From the NCBI GenBank assembly GCA_016711435.1, contig JADJSY010000023.1, forward strand, positions 1 to 64,000: DNA of 64,000 bases, in the 5' to 3' direction. Positions 46,270 to 56,321 of the stretch are shown one piece after another. Within the stretch, counting starts at the first letter, position 1. Every line of letters begins with the position of its first letter. A model generated the notes under the pieces. The model saw nothing but the letters and a program-made list of their open reading frames with translations, made no database searches and was not told where the DNA came from. A program made the position numbers and the translations under genes. Source of the stretch: Lewinellaceae bacterium (lineage in GTDB: Bacteria; Bacteroidota; Bacteroidia; Chitinophagales; Saprospiraceae).

Positions 46270-49200
46270 ATGATCCAATCATTTACTTTCCGGGCAGGAC
46301 TGCGATGGGTAGCAATGCTCCCCTTGCTGTGCTGCTTCACACTGCTATCCGCCCAATCGCTTACGATTCGCGGCGCAGTGACCTCACCCGAAGGCGAACC
46401 GCTGATAGGCGTCACAGTTCGGGTCGTTAATGACCCTTCCAGAGGCGCCGTCACGGATGTTGCCGGCGCTTATTCCATCAAGGCTTCGCCCGGCGAACGC
46501 CTCGCATTTTCTTACACGGGCCATGTCGAACAGACTGTTACCGTTCCGGCGGATGGCTCGGCAGTGAACCTGCTCCTCGTTCCCAGCGAAGATGTGCTGG
46601 ATGAGGTCGTCGTAATCGGTTACGGTACCCAGAAAAAGAGCGACCTGACAGGCGCTGTGTCGTCCGTTTCCAGCGATGAACTCAAAAACTCTGTGGTGAC
46701 CAACCTGGATCAGGCCTTGCAGGGCAGGGTCGCAGGTGTGCAGGTGACGCAAAACTCCGGACAGCCCGGCGGCGCCGCTTCTATCCGTATCCGGGGCGCC
46801 AATTCTATTACGGGTTCCAGCGAGCCGTTGTATGTGATCGACGGTATTCCGTTTCAGGGCGACGGCACTTCTGTTTCCGGTTTCGACTGGGCAGGCGGCG
46901 CCAACGGCCAGAACCGCGTGAACCCACTTTCCGCCATCAATCCCAATGACATTGTCAGTATTGAGGTGTTGAAAGATGCTTCTTCTTCCGCTATTTACGG
47001 CGCGCGGGCTGCCAACGGCGTCATCCTGATTACCACCAAACGCGGTAAAAAAGGCGAGTCGAAAATTTCCTACAACGGTTATTATGCCAACCAGGCGCTC
47101 GGACGCAAATTAGATATGATGAACCTGCAGCAATATGCCGACTACCAGTTGCAGATTGCACAGGACCTGGGCCTGCAACCCAACCAACGCTACCTCGATC
47201 CTTCTTTGCTGGGTTCGGGTACGGACTGGCAGAATGAAATTTTCAGAAATGCCGGCATGCAAAGCCACCAGTTGTCCGTATCCGGCGGATCAGACAAAAC
47301 CACTTATGCCATTTCCGGCGGCTTTTTCCAGCAGGACGGTATCGTGATCGGCTCCGATTTTGAGCGCTATTCTGCCCGTATCAACCTCGACAACCAGGTA
47401 AAAGACTGGTTTAAAGTGGGCGGTTCGCTGGCTTATGCGGCTACCGACGAAAGAATTACCCTCAACGACGGCGGCGACGGCGTCATTATGCAGGCGCTGC
47501 TTACCCAGCCGGATATTGCCGTGCGCGACATCAATGGCAATTATGCAGGCCCCGAAACGGCTTTCACCAGCGCTACCTACAACCCTGTGGCCGCCGCCCT
47601 GCAACGGAACAACACCTTTGCCCGCCAGCGCCTGATGGGTAATGTATACGGCGATATTAATTTATTGAAAAACCTGACATTCCGCTCCGAAATCGGTTTT
47701 GACGACAACCACGGTTTGAACAAAGCCTTCCACCCGACATATCGCTGGGGCGTTTTGGTCAATACGGAAAATCAGTTGCGCCAGCGCGAGGAAAGCAGTT
47801 TCTTCTGGGTCTGGAAAAACTACCTGACCTACCAGGTGCTGGACAACGAAACGCACAGACTGACCGCCATGGTGGGCCAGGAGGCACAAAAATCGAACTG
47901 GCAGGGTTCTTTGGTGACCAAGAAAAACTTCTCTTCCAACGACATTCCCGTGCTGAGTGAAGGCGACGATATCACTTCCCGCACTTCCGGCTGGAAAGAC
48001 GCGGCTTCCATCGCTTCCTACTTCGGGCGTTTCAATTACAGCCTGTTCGACCGCTACCTGATTACGTTTACCATGCGTGCCGACGGTTCTTCCAAATTCG
48101 GACCGGAAAACCGCTGGGGCTATTTCCCCTCCGCCGCTCTCGCATGGCGCGTGGGCGACGAAAAGTTTATGAGTGCGCTCAACACCAACCTGAAACTGCG
48201 CCTCGGATACGGAGAAGTGGGCAACCAGGCCATCGCCAACTACCTGTACGGCGCATCCCTGCTGGCCATCAACTCGCCCTTCGGTACAGCTTACCGCCTG
48301 GAGAAAATTTCCAATCCCAAGTTGAAATGGGAAGCAACCCGGCAGTTGAACGCCGGCATCGACCTCTCCCTGTTCAAAGGCCGTATCGACCTGTCGTTCG
48401 ACGTGTACAATAAACAAACCACCGACATGTTGCTGCAATTGTCGGTACCGAGCTACCTCGGCGGCACGGGCTGGCAGGACATTCGCGCGCCGTTCGGCAA
48501 TGTGGGCAAAATGGAAAACAAAGGTTTCGATCTCACGCTCCATACGCACAATATCGAGGCGAAAAAATTCAAATGGGGAACCGACATCACCTTCTCCCGC
48601 AACCGCAACCTGGTAAAGGAACTGGATGACGCCAACCGGATTTACTGGCGTAACCTGTACTGGTACAGCGAATTCCAGACCGTAACAAAAACAGAAGCAG
48701 GACAACCGCTCGGCATGTTCTACGGCTACCAGACCGAAGGCATTTTCACCAGCCAGGAAGATATTCTGGCCCATGCCGTACAAGTGAACAACCCGAACAA
48801 CGATGGCAAAAACCTGGTGGACAAACGCGCAGGCGTTTGGATCGGCGACGTGAAATTTAAAGACCTGAACGGCGACGGCGTCATTACGACGGACGACCAG
48901 ACCATCATCGGCAACCCGAATCCTGACTTTACCTTCGGGGTTAATAACTCCTTCTCGTATGGCCCCTTCGACCTGGTGGTGTACCTGACAGGCTCTTATG
49001 GCGCCGATATCCTGAACTACTCCCGTGTACAGATCGAGGGCATGACCAATGTGTATGCCAACCAGGCCGCTACCGTTTTCAACCGCGCCCAGTACAACCT
49101 GCGCGACCCGAACGGCTCCGACCTGGATCCGGCTAATGTCACCCTCGCCAACCCGGGTACCGACATCCCGCGTCCGACCACGACCGACAACAACCGCAAC

Positions 49201-49476
49201 ACCCGCATGTCCGATCGTTTTATTGAAGACGGTTCGTACCTGCGCCTGCAAAACGTGCGTATGGCGTATCAGTTGCCTGTGAAATTCACCAAAAAGTACC
49301 GGGTGGAACGTATGAAGCTGTATGTCAACGCACAGAACCTGTACACTTTCACGAAATACAGCGGCTACGATCCAGAAATCGGCGCATTCAACCAGGACCC
49401 CCTGTTGCAGAATGTCGATATGGGCCGCTACCCTACCCCGCGGGTGTTTACGTTCGGGGTTGATGTGGACTTCTGA
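46270..49476 (+). CDS. SusC-like TonB-dependent glycan transporter
   Basis: A 1,068-residue outer-membrane receptor. The ATG at 46270 is chosen because it directly precedes the signal peptide (ending TLLSAQ); an in-frame upstream GTG/TTG-type extension to 46201 would mask it. The carboxypeptidase-like domain (about 32-105) starts LTIRGAVTSPEGEPLIGVTV. The SusC signature region includes DVLDEVVVIGYGTQKKSDLT at about 112-131. A plug with SIRIRGANSITGSSEPLYVI precedes the 22-strand barrel. The next gene is SusD. Together they import oligosaccharides through a pedal-bin mechanism; the locus enzymes point to (gluco)mannan oligosaccharides. The terminal strand ends VDVDF. Confidence 0.95.
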   Translation: MIQSFTFRAGLRWVAMLPLLCCFTLLSAQSLTIRGAVTSPEGEPLIGVTVRVVNDPSRGAVTDVAGAYSIKASPGERLAFSYTGHVEQTVTVPADGSAVNLLLVPSEDVLDEVVVIGYGTQKKSDLTGAVSSVSSDELKNSVVTNLDQALQGRVAGVQVTQNSGQPGGAASIRIRGANSITGSSEPLYVIDGIPFQGDGTSVSGFDWAGGANGQNRVNPLSAINPNDIVSIEVLKDASSSAIYGARAANGVILITTKRGKKGESKISYNGYYANQALGRKLDMMNLQQYADYQLQIAQDLGLQPNQRYLDPSLLGSGTDWQNEIFRNAGMQSHQLSVSGGSDKTTYAISGGFFQQDGIVIGSDFERYSARINLDNQVKDWFKVGGSLAYAATDERITLNDGGDGVIMQALLTQPDIAVRDINGNYAGPETAFTSATYNPVAAALQRNNTFARQRLMGNVYGDINLLKNLTFRSEIGFDDNHGLNKAFHPTYRWGVLVNTENQLRQREESSFFWVWKNYLTYQVLDNETHRLTAMVGQEAQKSNWQGSLVTKKNFSSNDIPVLSEGDDITSRTSGWKDAASIASYFGRFNYSLFDRYLITFTMRADGSSKFGPENRWGYFPSAALAWRVGDEKFMSALNTNLKLRLGYGEVGNQAIANYLYGASLLAINSPFGTAYRLEKISNPKLKWEATRQLNAGIDLSLFKGRIDLSFDVYNKQTTDMLLQLSVPSYLGGTGWQDIRAPFGNVGKMENKGFDLTLHTHNIEAKKFKWGTDITFSRNRNLVKELDDANRIYWRNLYWYSEFQTVTKTEAGQPLGMFYGYQTEGIFTSQEDILAHAVQVNNPNNDGKNLVDKRAGVWIGDVKFKDLNGDGVITTDDQTIIGNPNPDFTFGVNNSFSYGPFDLVVYLTGSYGADILNYSRVQIEGMTNVYANQAATVFNRAQYNLRDPNGSDLDPANVTLANPGTDIPRPTTTDNNRNTRMSDRFIEDGSYLRLQNVRMAYQLPVKFTKKYRVERMKLYVNAQNLYTFTKYSGYDPEIGAFNQDPLLQNVDMGRYPTPRVFTFGVDVDF

Positions 49477-49482
49477 TTGTTG

Positions 49483-49580
49483 ATGAGGTTGAGATGGTTG
49501 AGGGTTGAGTAATAGCCTCCCAATCAAGCTGCTCAACCTTATAAACCTCATCAACCATCAACTCCTCAACAGCAACAATC
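49483..49580. repeat. Imperfect inverted repeat between susC and susD
   Basis: TTGTTGATGAGGTTGAGATGGTTGAG on the left pairs with CTCAACCTTATAAACCTCATCAACCATCAA on the right. It may modulate susC versus susD transcript levels by processing or attenuation. Confidence 0.55.
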
Positions 49581-49600
49581 ATTCAACAACAGAAAAAATC

Positions 49601-51256
49601 ATGAAGCATAATTTCAAATATATCCTGTCTTTGTGTGTGGCGCTGTCGTTCGGCTCCTGTAGCAAAGAGTTCCTCGAAATAGAACCGCAGGACCGGCTTA
49701 CTGCCGATAATTTTTACAAAACGGCGGGCGAAATCAAAGCGGCCACGGCCTCTTTGTACGGTTTTCCCTGGTTCGATTTCAACGATAAATTTTTCTGGCT
49801 GGCCGGCGATGTGATGTCGGGCAACATGTATTACACCTACGACCAGGAAGGACAGTTTTTCTTCTTTTCCTTCTCCGGCGGTAATGCACACCTGACTTCC
49901 GGCTGGAAAGGCCTTTATCGGGTCATTTCCTATGCCAATTCCATTATCAACGACATGCCCCGCGCAGCAGCCGGAAAGGTAGACCAGTTGGTGATCGACC
50001 AGGCTTTGGGCGAAGCCCGTTTTGTTCGCGCCTATTGTTTCTATATGCTGGCCGAATACTGGGGCGATGTGCCGATTGTGGAAAATTCTACCGAACTGGT
50101 GGCCAGCAACAACCTGTTTTTACCAAAAAACACCCGTTCCAGCGTACTGGAATTTGCCCGTAGGGACCTGGAATTTGCTACCGCCAACCTGCCCACATCC
50201 GATGCGCCGGGCCGTTTGACACAGTGGGCTGCCAAGGCAATGCTTGCCAAGGTACACCTCACCCTGGCGCAAAACCTCAGCGACGCCAACTCTGCCGACA
50301 ATTTCAGCAAAGCCAAACAGTTTGCCGCCGACGTGATTACCAACAGCGGTTTGTCGCTGATGCCGAACTACGCCGACTTGTTTAAAATTGAAAACAACAA
50401 CAATTCGGAAAGCCTTTTTGCCCTGCAATGGATGGAAGGTTCGTACGCTTTCGGCAACAGCCGCCAGGCCAACTGGGCGCGTGGCAGCCAGATCACCGGC
50501 AACAGCGAATGCTGGGGCGGCGGCAAATCGGCCTCTTATGATTTCGTCAACAGTATCGAACCGGGAGACAAACGCAAGTCCTCTGTTTTCATGTCGCTCG
50601 GCGATTTCTACCCGGAAATCAACAAAGCAGCCGGCGGATACCGCTACAATATTGTTTCTACCGATCCAAACGATCCGAATATCGTGGTGGAAGGCTCCGC
50701 GCCGGTACTCAACAATGCGAAAAAATACATTGTCGGCAGCGCAGCCGATACGGGCGGCAAGGTTTCCACTGGACAAGCCACCGCGATCAACCAGTATATG
50801 ATCCGTCTGGCCGATGTGTACCTGACATACGCGGAAGCGGCTCTCGGTTCTGCTTCTTCCAGCAGCGACGGACAGGCGCTGGGTTATCTCAATGCCATCC
50901 GGCAACGGGCGGGACTTTCTGCCAAATCCAGCTTCACTTTCCAGGATGTTATGAACGAACGGCGAGTGGAATTTGGTTTTGAAAGCATGTACTCGTTCGA
51001 TGTGAAACGCGCTTACTACCGCGATCCTGCCGGAACACTGGCTGAACTGAACGGACAGGAGCGTGAGTACACGTACCAGCGCATAACGACGCCGAATGCG
51101 CCCGACGAAAATACTGTGGAAGGCTACATGCTGGTTCCGCCGCCCAGCCCCATCGTGATCTCCGCTTCGAAGATGTGGATGGAGATTCCGGTTTCGGAAA
51201 TTGTTACCAATGCGCTGCTGGCGCCTTCCGCACCTGCCGAAGATTACAAGTTCTAA
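49601..51256 (+). CDS. SusD-like surface glycan-binding lipoprotein
   Basis: A 551-residue lipoprotein. ATG 49601 is followed by a lipobox (LSLCVALSFGSCSKE, Cys20) and FLEIEPQDRLTADNFYKTAG, the standard start of SusD/RagB proteins. The tetratricopeptide-like helical scaffold includes ALGEARFVRAYCFYMLAEYW and RLTQWAAKAMLAKVHLTLAQ. The C-terminal SusD domain contains RLADVYLTYAEAALG and NAIRQRAGLS. SusD caps the SusC channel and presents glycan. The upstream in-frame extension to 49505 lies in the inverted repeat and is rejected. The family assignment is firm; ligand specificity is inferred from the locus. Confidence 0.95.
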   Translation: MKHNFKYILSLCVALSFGSCSKEFLEIEPQDRLTADNFYKTAGEIKAATASLYGFPWFDFNDKFFWLAGDVMSGNMYYTYDQEGQFFFFSFSGGNAHLTSGWKGLYRVISYANSIINDMPRAAAGKVDQLVIDQALGEARFVRAYCFYMLAEYWGDVPIVENSTELVASNNLFLPKNTRSSVLEFARRDLEFATANLPTSDAPGRLTQWAAKAMLAKVHLTLAQNLSDANSADNFSKAKQFAADVITNSGLSLMPNYADLFKIENNNNSESLFALQWMEGSYAFGNSRQANWARGSQITGNSECWGGGKSASYDFVNSIEPGDKRKSSVFMSLGDFYPEINKAAGGYRYNIVSTDPNDPNIVVEGSAPVLNNAKKYIVGSAADTGGKVSTGQATAINQYMIRLADVYLTYAEAALGSASSSSDGQALGYLNAIRQRAGLSAKSSFTFQDVMNERRVEFGFESMYSFDVKRAYYRDPAGTLAELNGQEREYTYQRITTPNAPDENTVEGYMLVPPPSPIVISASKMWMEIPVSEIVTNALLAPSAPAEDYKF

Positions 51257-51263
51257 GTGAAAT

Positions 51264-51336
51264 TAAACAGATAGGCACATAGAAAACATAGTTTTTTGAT
51301 TATCAACCTTATGTGAACTATGTGACTATGTGTTTA
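51264..51336. repeat. Palindromic element related to 1431-1504
   Basis: TAAACAGATAGGCACATAGAAAACATAG (51264-51291) matches 1432-1459 with one mismatch and pairs with CTATGTGACTATGTGTTTA (51318-51336). Confidence 0.8.
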
Positions 51337-51389
51337 AAAATAAAAATATGTTCAATCTGAAATTTTAAAACGATCAAATGTTTTTTAAC

Positions 51390-52570
51390 ATGAAATCATT
51401 TCTTAAAATAACATTGTTGCTGGTGCTCTCATCCGTAGTAACCAGCATCGTATCCTGCAAAAAGACGAAGTCAAACCCAACAACGGGAAGCCGGTTATTT
51501 ACTATATCCGCTCGACCAACCCGGAGGTATCCGACTCGCTTTTAGTAGGAACATTTATGGGAAGCCTGATCGCTATTGTTGGCGACAATCTTGCGGACAC
51601 CAAAGAAATTTGGTTCAACGACCAATCGGCAACCCTCAACCCGGCCTACATCACGGATAAAACCATCTTGGTCAATGTGCCCAGCACGGTACCCAGTACG
51701 GTAACCAGCAAAATTCGAATGGTTTTTGGCGATGGCAGCGAGTTGCTGCATGACTTTTCCATCAACATTCCTGCGCCGGTCATTACGGGTGTCAAGAGCG
51801 AATACGTCCCGGACGGGGGTATCGTAGTACTGTATGGCGATTTCTTTTTTGAACCCAAGGTCACTTTTCCCGAAGGGCTTGAAGCGGAAATTGTCTCCCT
51901 TACTAAAACGGAACTACAGGTAAAGGTTCCGGCAGGGGCAACAACAGGAAACATCACTGTCAGAACAAATTTTGGTACGGCACGCTCACCATTTATTTTT
52001 CGCGACAACCGCAATGTCCTGCTTGACTACGATGGCAAAAACCACGAAACCTGGACGGCGCCCATCGTTAGCAGCCCGTTAGCGCCCTGCGCAGGCAGTT
52101 ACGCATTTTTCAAACACGCTGCCGACGGCGCCTGGATGTGGACCAACGAACTGACTATGCAATACTGGGCGCCGCGCGGCCGGGGCAATGTACCGGTGGC
52201 TACTGGTAGTGTCAGCGACCTGGCGCTCAAGTTTGAAGCCAACGTACCCATCGAGTGGAAAGATGTGCGTATGGAAATCTTTTTCGCAGGGTTCGCCGAA
52301 GACCACGGCCGCGATGCGCCGGGTACCGTTTTCGCGCGCTGGAAACCCTGGAAAGCAGGGCCGTACAAAACGGACGGCTGGGTGACGATTACCATTCCGC
52401 TGACAGAATTCAAGTATAAAAGAGACGACGGAGATGATGACGAAAATGGAACTACGTCCCTCAGCAACCTGAATTCGCTCACGAACATTACCATGATGCT
52501 GTTCGGACCGGCCGCAGGCCCCAATCCGGTGCAGATCGCCATTGATAATGTTCGTATTGTTCAAAAATAG
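51390..52570 (+). CDS. Surface glycan-binding lipoprotein with IPT domains, frameshifted
   Basis: About 394 residues after repair. The first frame begins at ATG 51390 (or 51378) with a lipoprotein signal (LLLVLSSVVTSIVSCKK). Adding one A to the A5 run at 51459-51463 makes it continue as DEVKPNNGKPVIYYIRSTNP into the downstream frame. Two IPT/TIG-type beta-sandwiches (SLIAIVGDNLADTKEIWFND; PVITGVKSEYVPDGGIVVLY) precede a C-terminal glycan-binding domain with RWKPWKAGPYKTDGWVTITI. The architecture is that of SGBP-type proteins encoded after SusD, which bind polysaccharide at the cell surface. As written, the lipoprotein signal is separated from the binding domains. Confidence 0.82.
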
Positions 52571-52584
52571 AAATCACTGCGTGT

Positions 52585-52689
52585 GGTTATCAGTTATCAG
52601 TTATTGGTTATCAGTGGTTACTACGCTCGGCCCTGTTCAAATGCCAGGCGTTACCACCACTGATAACCAATAACCGATAACCGATAACT
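52585..52689. repeat. Inverted repeat of GTTATCAGTTAT units
   Basis: 52585-52618 (GGTTATCAGTTATCAGTTAT...) pairs with 52656-52689 (...AACCGATAACCGATAACTG). Similar TAACCAATAACTAATAACAG sequence occurs at 37165-37190 next to the unknown exported gene. Confidence 0.65.
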
Positions 52690-52709
52690 GCCTCTCAAAC
52701 TCACATGCC

Positions 52710-54818
52710 ATGTCACAACTATTTAAAATAAAGCCATTGCTGCTCCTTGTTTTTCTGGCCTCCTTGTTTGTCATTGAAGCCTGCAAGAAAGACGATGATA
52801 CAGATGCCAACCTGATTCAACTGCTGAGTTTCGGCCCCTCCCCGGTTTTGCGCGGCGGCGACCTGCGTTTTATCGGTACCAACCTCGACAAAGTCACAGC
52901 CATCGTGCTGGCCAACAACGTGGAAGTAAACACGTTTAAAACCAAAACACCCGAACTGTTGGTCATTGTAGTGCCGGAAGCCACCGTTAACGGCAAAGTG
53001 GTGCTGAAAACCCCGCAGGGCGATATTCAGGCCAAAACGGAACTCACCATTTCCGAACCCATTACGATCACTTCTTTTAGCCCGGCAACAGCCCGGCCGG
53101 GAGCGGTTATCAGTATTGAAGGCACCTATCTCAACCTGATCAAATCGGTGACTTTCAACAACAAAAAAACCGTGCTGGATACAGCTTTTATCAGCCAGAC
53201 CAGAACAAAAATCGAGGTAAGAGTCCCGGATGACGCCAAAACAGGCCTGATTGTCATTTCCAACGGGGAAGTCGACCCGATTTTAGTGGAGTCTGCGACG
53301 GAATTGGTGGTGACGCTGCCCGTCGTTACGCAGGTTTCGCCCACGCCCGTGAAAGCAGGTACGGCGCTGACCATCGACGGTACAGACCTCGATCTGATCA
53401 GGGAAGTAATTTTTACAGGCGGTTCGAAAGTGACCAGTTTTAGCAGCGTTTCGCCGACTCAAATCGTCCTCAACGTACCTGCGGACGCCAAAGATGGCGC
53501 TATCAAGTTGGTAGTCGCTTCCCTGGAAGAAGTGACCACCGCCCAGGAAGTCGTGATGTCTGTTCCGACGATTACTTCCATTGCACCCGATCCGGCTAAA
53601 ACCGGCGCCACGGTCACGGTCAGCGGCGTCGACCTCGATCTGGTCACACGCGTTTCATTTGGCGGTGATAAAACAGGCGCTGTTCAAAGCAACACAGGTA
53701 CGGAAATGGTCGTGAACGTTCCGGCCAACGCTCAAGACGGCGCTGTTACGTTCAGCACGGCAGCCGGAAAAACGGTTACTTCCAGCACAGCGCTGGCTAT
53801 GGTAAAACCCAGCATTGCCACGATGTCGCCGACGGATATTCAGGTCAATAATGTGCTGACTGTCACCGGCAACGACCTCGATATTGTATCCAAAGTAATA
53901 TTCACGGGCGGCACCGAATCGCCGGTTATCAGCGCATCGCTGACCGAACTGACCGTTAATGTGCCTGTTGGAACGGCTTCCGGCCCGATTCGCTTAGTTG
54001 CCAACAATGGCGACGAGGTATTTTCGGCCTTGTCGATCACCATCCTGGCTTCTACCTCCGCTACCATCACTTCGATGCCGGCCAGCGCAAGGCCCGGCGA
54101 AATGATCGATATTGTAGGGGTCAACCTGGACGTAGTGACCGGCGTAGTATTCCCGATTGACATTCCGGCTACCATGTTTGGTATCAAAACGGAAACCCTG
54201 ATACAGGTCGTCATTCCGATGAATGCCAAAACAGGCAACGGCACGATCAAATTGATCACAGCGAACGGTGAAATCATCGAATCGCCTGTTATTAATATCG
54301 CCGGCGTAGACCCTGTTGCTGACCCGAGTCTGGTATTTTTCAATTTTGATGGACTGGGCTACTGGTGGAATAATGCAGGTAGTGAACAGAATGATCCTGC
54401 ACTTTCGCTGGATGGCTCCAAATACTTCTACGTCGATCAAGTCTGCAATGGCTGGACAGGGTTCTTCTGGCGCAACAGCGCGAACAATTTCCCCGGCGCC
54501 ACCATTGGTACGAATGTTAGCCAATATGTGCTTAAATTCGACATCAATGTGCTGGAACCGATCACAGGGGGTGAATTTGCCTGGCGTCTGAAAGGTTCTG
54601 CCGGCGATTTCTGGTACTACTGGAAACCCTGGGAATCCTCGGGATCCTATACCACCAATGGCTGGATCACCATCACCATTCCGCTCACCTCTTTCTACGC
54701 TGGTAGTACGCAGATCAGCGATCTGTCCACCATCAACGAAGACTTCGGGGTAGCATTCAACAATGGCACTTCGCACGTGAAGGCGTGTGTGGATAATGTT
54801 CGATTTGAACAGCTGTAA
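52710..54818 (+). CDS. Surface glycan-binding lipoprotein with six IPT domains
   Basis: A 702-residue lipoprotein (FLASLFVIEACKKDDD, lipidated Cys25). About six tandem IPT/TIG beta-sandwiches of roughly 80 residues each follow, recognised by the recurring G(T/V)(D/Y)L(D/N)L(I/V) turn (e.g. PVKAGTALTIDGTDLDLIRE and PAKTGATVTVSGVDLDLVTR). The C-terminal domain of about 170 residues is homologous to that of the preceding gene (YWKPWESSGSYTTNGWITIT). The rod of IPT domains likely holds the binding domain away from the membrane. Gene order susC-susD-SGBP-SGBP and the shared terminal domain support binding of the locus glycan, inferred to be mannan or glucomannan. Confidence 0.88.
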   Translation: MSQLFKIKPLLLLVFLASLFVIEACKKDDDTDANLIQLLSFGPSPVLRGGDLRFIGTNLDKVTAIVLANNVEVNTFKTKTPELLVIVVPEATVNGKVVLKTPQGDIQAKTELTISEPITITSFSPATARPGAVISIEGTYLNLIKSVTFNNKKTVLDTAFISQTRTKIEVRVPDDAKTGLIVISNGEVDPILVESATELVVTLPVVTQVSPTPVKAGTALTIDGTDLDLIREVIFTGGSKVTSFSSVSPTQIVLNVPADAKDGAIKLVVASLEEVTTAQEVVMSVPTITSIAPDPAKTGATVTVSGVDLDLVTRVSFGGDKTGAVQSNTGTEMVVNVPANAQDGAVTFSTAAGKTVTSSTALAMVKPSIATMSPTDIQVNNVLTVTGNDLDIVSKVIFTGGTESPVISASLTELTVNVPVGTASGPIRLVANNGDEVFSALSITILASTSATITSMPASARPGEMIDIVGVNLDVVTGVVFPIDIPATMFGIKTETLIQVVIPMNAKTGNGTIKLITANGEIIESPVINIAGVDPVADPSLVFFNFDGLGYWWNNAGSEQNDPALSLDGSKYFYVDQVCNGWTGFFWRNSANNFPGATIGTNVSQYVLKFDINVLEPITGGEFAWRLKGSAGDFWYYWKPWESSGSYTTNGWITITIPLTSFYAGSTQISDLSTINEDFGVAFNNGTSHVKACVDNVRFEQL

Positions 54819-54822
54819 TTGC

Positions 54823-55036
54823 ATCCCGTTTGGCGGCTTTCCTGATTTTGGCATGGGTTTTTCAGGCCTGGAATCTGGTGTATTAGTGTGTGGTCCCAGT
54901 TCGGGGGCTACGAGTTTGGAGTAGTAATATTTTGGTCAACCACAATGCCAAACCACTAACGAAACACTAACACCCACTAAAACCAGATCCAGGCCTGAAA
55001 AACCCATGCTAAAACATCAGAGCCGCCAAACGGGAT
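54823..55036. repeat. Long inverted repeat before the GH26 gene
   Basis: 54823-54888 and 54965-55036 pair over about 65 bp with small indels. The segments ATCCCGTTTGGCGGCT and TTTTTCAGGCCTGGA are the longest uninterrupted matches. It leaves only about 30 bp to the GH26 start, so the right arm lies in the mRNA leader. Confidence 0.8.
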
Positions 55037-55065
55037 ACCTCTCACTTCTCACCTCTTTCACTTCT

Positions 55066-56258
55066 ATGTTTCCTGTAAAAGCACTCCGGCTTTTATGCCT
55101 TTCCTTTGCATGTACTGCTGCCATGTATAGCACGGTCACGGCCCAGAAAACACCGCAGCCGGCCGACCCGGAGGCGACCAAACGCACCCGCGCACTTTTT
55201 CAAAACCTGCAACAAATGGAAGGCAATCGAACCCTGTTCGGGCATCAGGACGATCTGGCTTACGGCGTTTTCTGGCGGCGCGAAGAGGGCCGGTCGGATG
55301 TGCAGGAAACCTGTGGAAACTATCCTGCGGTATTCGGCTGGGACCTCGGCAGCCGTTTCGGCCCCGGCAAAATGACCAATATCGACTCTATCCGTTTCCG
55401 GGATATGAAACGCTGGGTGAGGAAGGTGTACGAAATGGGCGGTGTAAATACATTCAGTTGGCATCTGGACAACCTGGTGACGGGCGGCAGCACCTGGGAT
55501 ACCACGCCCGGAGTACGCGACTTGCTGCCCGGCGGGAAATACCACTACCGCCTGACGGAACAATTGGACATCCTGGCCGAATTGTTTAAAAGTTTCAAAA
55601 CGGGCGGCCTGTTTAACAAACAAGAGATTCCCATCATTTTCCGCCCCTGGCATGAACATACCGGAAAATGGTTTTGGTGGGGCGAACACGCCTGCACACC
55701 TGAAGAATACAAAACCTTTTTCCGTTTTACGGTCGATTATTTGCGCAAGGAAAAAGGGGTGCACAATGTATTGTATGCCTATTCTCCCGACTTTTTTGTC
55801 GACGAAGAACACTATATGCGCAATTACCCCGGCGATGATTATGTCGACATTTTTGGACTGGATTATTATTACCGGGTAGAAAAATGGAACCTATTCTGGC
55901 TGATTTGCCAACAAAATTGAGCATTATGGCCCGGTTGGCTGCCCGGCACCAGAAAATCGCCGCATTTACGGAAACAGGTCTGGAGGCCATCCCGCACGAA
56001 AACTGGTGGACGCAAATGTTGCTCAACCATTTGAATGTAGCCTCTGCTGAAAAATCGATTGCTTATGTGCTGGTTTGGCGAAACGCATACCACAAATCCA
56101 AAACGGAGCATTACTACGCGCCTTTTCCGGGCCAGAAAAGTGCAAAAGACTTTGTAGCATTCAGTCGCGACGATCGGATGGTGTTTCAAAACAGGGTGCC
56201 TAACCTGTATAAAAAACCGAAAAAGGGAACATCGGTCGGGGCCTCGGTTTCAAAATGA
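55066..56258 (+). CDS. GH26 beta-mannanase, split by a one-base frameshift
   Basis: About 397 residues after repair. Start ATG 55066 gives a signal peptide (LLCLSFACTAAMYSTVTAQ); the in-frame ATG at 55006 lies in the palindrome. The first frame carries the acid/base Glu197 in IIFRPWHEHTGKWFWWG and runs to 55920. The nucleophile glutamate (about Glu303, AAFTETGLEAIPHENWWT) is in the other frame, from about 55885 to 56258. Adding one A to the A5 run 55880-55884 joins them as DYYYRVEKMEPILADLPTK. GH26 enzymes of this type cut internal beta-1,4-mannosidic bonds or release mannobiose. Without the repair the enzyme would lack its nucleophile and be dead. Confidence 0.85.
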
Positions 56259-56321
56259 AATTGGGATTTGATTCAGACTTAGAGTAATTGAACACGGATT
56301 GAAAGGATTGGACACGGATTT

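Noticed and set aside
51455..55890. Programmed -1 frameshifting as the normal way to express the split IPT and GH26 genes
   Set aside because: The runs (C-AAA-AAG and GAA-AAA-T) lack a full X-XXY-YYZ heptamer and no downstream stimulatory structure was evident, and the same kind of break occurs in unrelated genes; sequence error is simpler. It is kept only as an alternative.
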